NCBI RefSeq assembly: GCF_023015805.1
Contig: NZ_JALKBA010000004.1
Location: 186,001 to 250,000, forward strand
Origin: Cellulophaga sp. F20128
GTDB taxonomy: Bacteria; Bacteroidota; Bacteroidia; Flavobacteriales; Flavobacteriaceae
Length of the DNA stretch: 64,000 bases
Direction of reading: 5' to 3'
Under the pieces are notes generated by a model, which saw nothing but the letters and a program-made list of their open reading frames with translations, was not told the DNA's origin and ran no database searches. A program made the translations under genes and the position numbers. Of this stretch, positions 62,252 to 64,000 are shown piece by piece (the first letter of the stretch is position 1; the number at the start of each line of letters is the position of its first letter).

Positions 62252-62275
62252 AAAACAATTTTAGGTGTAAAAATT

Positions 62276-62309
62276 AGTATTAATACTGTAAAAGTAAGGA
62301 ATAAATGTA
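62276..62309 (-). promoter_or_regulatory. Promoter and 12-bp palindrome ahead of the Nudix regulator
   Basis: Minus strand: TACATTTA (62309-62302) is a one-mismatch -7 box. AGTATTAATACT (62276-62287) is a perfect 12-bp palindrome in the presumed leader, a possible autoregulatory site. Confidence 0.4.
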
Positions 62310-62437
62310 TAAAATACGTTAATAAATTAATATTTTAATTTGCAGTTGATACTAGTAAAATGGCATTTATAAGGATGTTATTGTGTTAAATTCATAATAT
62401 TTTCACTTTTTTTTAACAATGTATTAGTATTTTTTAT

Positions 62438-62470
62438 ACATTTGAAAAACAAACGTAAATATGACGTTTA
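62438..62470 (+). promoter_or_regulatory. Promoter and operator of the sugar-uptake-like operon
   Basis: TACATTTG (62438-62445) is a full -7 match. AAACGT-N7-ACGTTT (62452-62470) has perfect 6-bp arms and begins about at the transcription start, where a bound repressor would block it. The Nudix regulator next door is the likely binder. Confidence 0.6.
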
Positions 62471-62499
62471 AAAATATGCTAACATTAAAATAATATAAT

Positions 62500-63396
62500 A
62501 TGAAACGCACAACTCTAGAATCTCAGGAAAACAGCCAATCTGTTTATCACTTATTAAGTAAGACAAAGGCCCAAAAAACTGCAGGGCAATCCATAGCCAC
62601 TACTTTTATTTGTATGTTATTGTTTTTTGGATTAAATTTAGTATCCGCTCAATCTGAGTCTATGAAAGATGACTATAAGGCATTTAACGCCAGTGGTCAT
62701 TTAAAGAATATGCATACCTGGCATGGCTTTGTTGTGCACCCAGGAGCAGTATTTGCTACCAGCCTAGAGTACAACACACGAGATTCAAAATTTACCTTTG
62801 GGGTTTGGGGTGGTGCCAGTTTTACAAGTACTGATGTTGTAAACCAAGACACTGGCGCAAATGTTAGTGCCAACTATAAAGAATTTTCAATTTATACGGT
62901 ATACCGGTTTTCTGATTCCTTTTTTTTAGAAGCTGTCTCGCATAACAATTATACAGGAGTAGAAGAAAGAGGTGATCAACTTCACTACTGGAGTTATGAT
63001 AAAACACAAGGTTATAATTTTGTTGACGTAAACTTAGGATATAACATAAGCCCCAATACCTTATTGTATTTGGCTACCATTGTAGGTGGTGGCTCTGGAG
63101 ATTATGAAGTACAAACAGATGGATCCTTAAAAAATTCTTGGACCCATTATTTTGAAGTTAAAAGTAAAGTTTGGGAAAAAGAAGATGCTAAACTTTCACT
63201 TTTTGCCGGTGGTGCCTGGTCTTTTACTACAGATAAAACCTTTTACACCGAAGGGGCAGGAAACCTTATAAATGTTGGCGCTGTTTTTGGCAAGAATATT
63301 AATCTTGGTAACTATAAAATGCCAATAGAAGTAACCGCAATGTGGAATCCTGAAAAGGAAATAACAGTATTACAATTAGACATCACCTTATTTTAA
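62500..63396 (+). CDS. Outer-membrane beta-barrel-like protein
   Basis: 298 residues. A long basic N-region leads to a signal helix (TFICMLLFFGLNLVSAQ, cut about residue 51), followed by alternating beta strands with aromatic ends (YKEFSIYTVYRFSDSFFLEA, YNFVDVNLGYNISPNTLLYL) and a final strand ending in Phe, as in outer-membrane barrels. Not matched to a named family. It is 29 bp before a sugar-binding lipoprotein gene, so it may be the outer-membrane part of the uptake system. Confidence 0.75.
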   Translation: MKRTTLESQENSQSVYHLLSKTKAQKTAGQSIATTFICMLLFFGLNLVSAQSESMKDDYKAFNASGHLKNMHTWHGFVVHPGAVFATSLEYNTRDSKFTFGVWGGASFTSTDVVNQDTGANVSANYKEFSIYTVYRFSDSFFLEAVSHNNYTGVEERGDQLHYWSYDKTQGYNFVDVNLGYNISPNTLLYLATIVGGGSGDYEVQTDGSLKNSWTHYFEVKSKVWEKEDAKLSLFAGGAWSFTTDKTFYTEGAGNLINVGAVFGKNINLGNYKMPIEVTAMWNPEKEITVLQLDITLF

Positions 63397-63425
63397 TAAC
63401 ACAAATTTAGCTAATACATTCAATT

Positions 63426-64000
63426 ATGGAAACAAGAAAAACAAAAATCGCGTTAAAAAATGTACTTAAGCCTTTGCTGCTATGTACATTAGTACTTAAT
63501 TTATTCAGTTGTGTAGAACAAAACAATGCAGCAAAAAACAACGCAAATAGTGCAACAGATACCAGTGAAAAGGTAGAAAGCGCTATTGATCTTACCGGAA
63601 AGAAAATAGGATATTGTACCCCATCACTAAACGCCCCATATTATCAGGCCTTATTACAAAGTATAAAAACCAATACCGAAAAAAATGGAATGGTCTTTTT
63701 ATCTGCAGACGGACAAGATGATATTAACAAGCAAGTGGCTGCAGTAGAAGATTTAATTACCAAAGGTGTTGATGCCTTATTGTTAAACCCTAAAGATCCC
63801 GATGCTCTTGTAGGGGTTACCAAAGCTGCCAAAGCTGCCGGGATTCCCGTGTTTATTATTGATAGCTCTATAGATCCTTCTGCTGAATATGTTACTACAA
63901 TTCAGTCTAATAATTTGGCCAACGGAGAATTGGCAGGAGAATGGGTTGCTAAAAAATTTGGAAACAACAAAATGAATATAGCCTTATTGAGTGGTAATGC
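63426..64000 (+). CDS. Periplasmic sugar-binding-type lipoprotein (partial, runs off the window)
   Basis: The first 191 codons of a ribose-binding-type protein (periplasmic binding fold I). Lipoprotein signal ending LFSCVEQ (Cys30); the mature part has IGYCTPSLNAPYYQALLQSI, DDINKQVAAVEDLITKGVDA, LLLNPKDPDALVGVTKAAKA and GIPVFIIDSSID. The frame is open to the last base. Such proteins serve ABC importers of ribose, xylose and related sugars; transporter genes would be expected beyond the window. It belongs to the unit controlled from 62438-62470. Confidence 0.92.
   Translation, partial: METRKTKIALKNVLKPLLLCTLVLNLFSCVEQNNAAKNNANSATDTSEKVESAIDLTGKKIGYCTPSLNAPYYQALLQSIKTNTEKNGMVFLSADGQDDINKQVAAVEDLITKGVDALLLNPKDPDALVGVTKAAKAAGIPVFIIDSSIDPSAEYVTTIQSNNLANGELAGEWVAKKFGNNKMNIALLSGN

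Noticed and set aside
62276-62437. Repeated TAGTATT-type segments across the Nudix intergenic region as a repeat array
   Set aside because: Copies are short, irregularly spaced and expected by chance in such AT-rich sequence; only the 12-bp palindrome was kept.

Overview
The window is AT-rich bacterial DNA from a member of the Bacteroidota, most likely a marine flavobacterium (Flavobacteriaceae). The evidence is Bacteroidota-type promoters (TTG about 20 bp before TAnnTTTG), no clear Shine-Dalgarno sequences, a TonB-linked receptor with a carboxypeptidase-regulatory-like N-terminal domain, LytS/LytTR signalling, and many lipoprotein signal peptides. I saw no rRNA, tRNA, CRISPR array, insertion sequence or phage gene. 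The genus cannot be named from what is here.

Layout. 1-5.3 kb: the end of a metal P-type ATPase, a Crp/Fnr regulator, and a minus-strand operon of a GNAT protein, three tandem pirins and a TMEM175-like membrane protein. 5.3-16.5 kb: an EamA transporter, an SSL2-type helicase, the 23S rRNA methyltransferase RlmF, two cold-shock proteins flanking an operon of two DEAD-box helicases plus an unusual zinc-ribbon SDR, a peroxiredoxin gene broken by one stop codon, NDH-2, and a J-domain/KTSC protein. 16.7-20.9 kb: a five-gene minus-strand operon (TetR, nitroreductase, enone reductase, YqhD, DJ-1/Hsp31-like lipoprotein) that reads as a reactive-carbonyl/electrophile defence unit. 21-30.6 kb: RluE, an M3 peptidase, a nitric oxide locus (qNOR, cupin, Rrf2), and two tandem M14 carboxypeptidase-like proteins, one of which has lost its zinc ligands. 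30.7-37 kb: AraC regulator, TonB-type outer-membrane protein, DUF1853, glutamate-synthase-like FMN protein.

37-43.6 kb: a LytS-type kinase and LytTR regulator next to two transcription units (EF-hand/YHYH/MORN-like/SCO/EF-hand, and CotH kinase-like). The promoters of these two units share an identically placed pair of 21-bp-spaced direct repeats, so I propose one regulon. 46.8-53 kb: a second nitric-oxide-type locus with a paralogous Rrf2 regulator, a cbb3-like heme-copper oxidase subunit, a fused CcoO-cytochrome c, four small unknown proteins, a group III truncated hemoglobin, a DUF59 protein and the di-iron repair protein RIC. The promoters of the two Rrf2 genes, 20 kb apart, carry the same 16-bp pseudo-palindrome over the -33 element, which links the two loci. 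53.3-64 kb: a multi-PAS histidine kinase with its receiver, a large heme c/PA14/beta-propeller lipoprotein, NhaA, and a divergent pair made of a catalytically degenerate Nudix regulator and the start of a sugar-uptake-like operon, cut off by the window end.

Functions rest on motif reading without database searches. Operators and promoters were found by eye.
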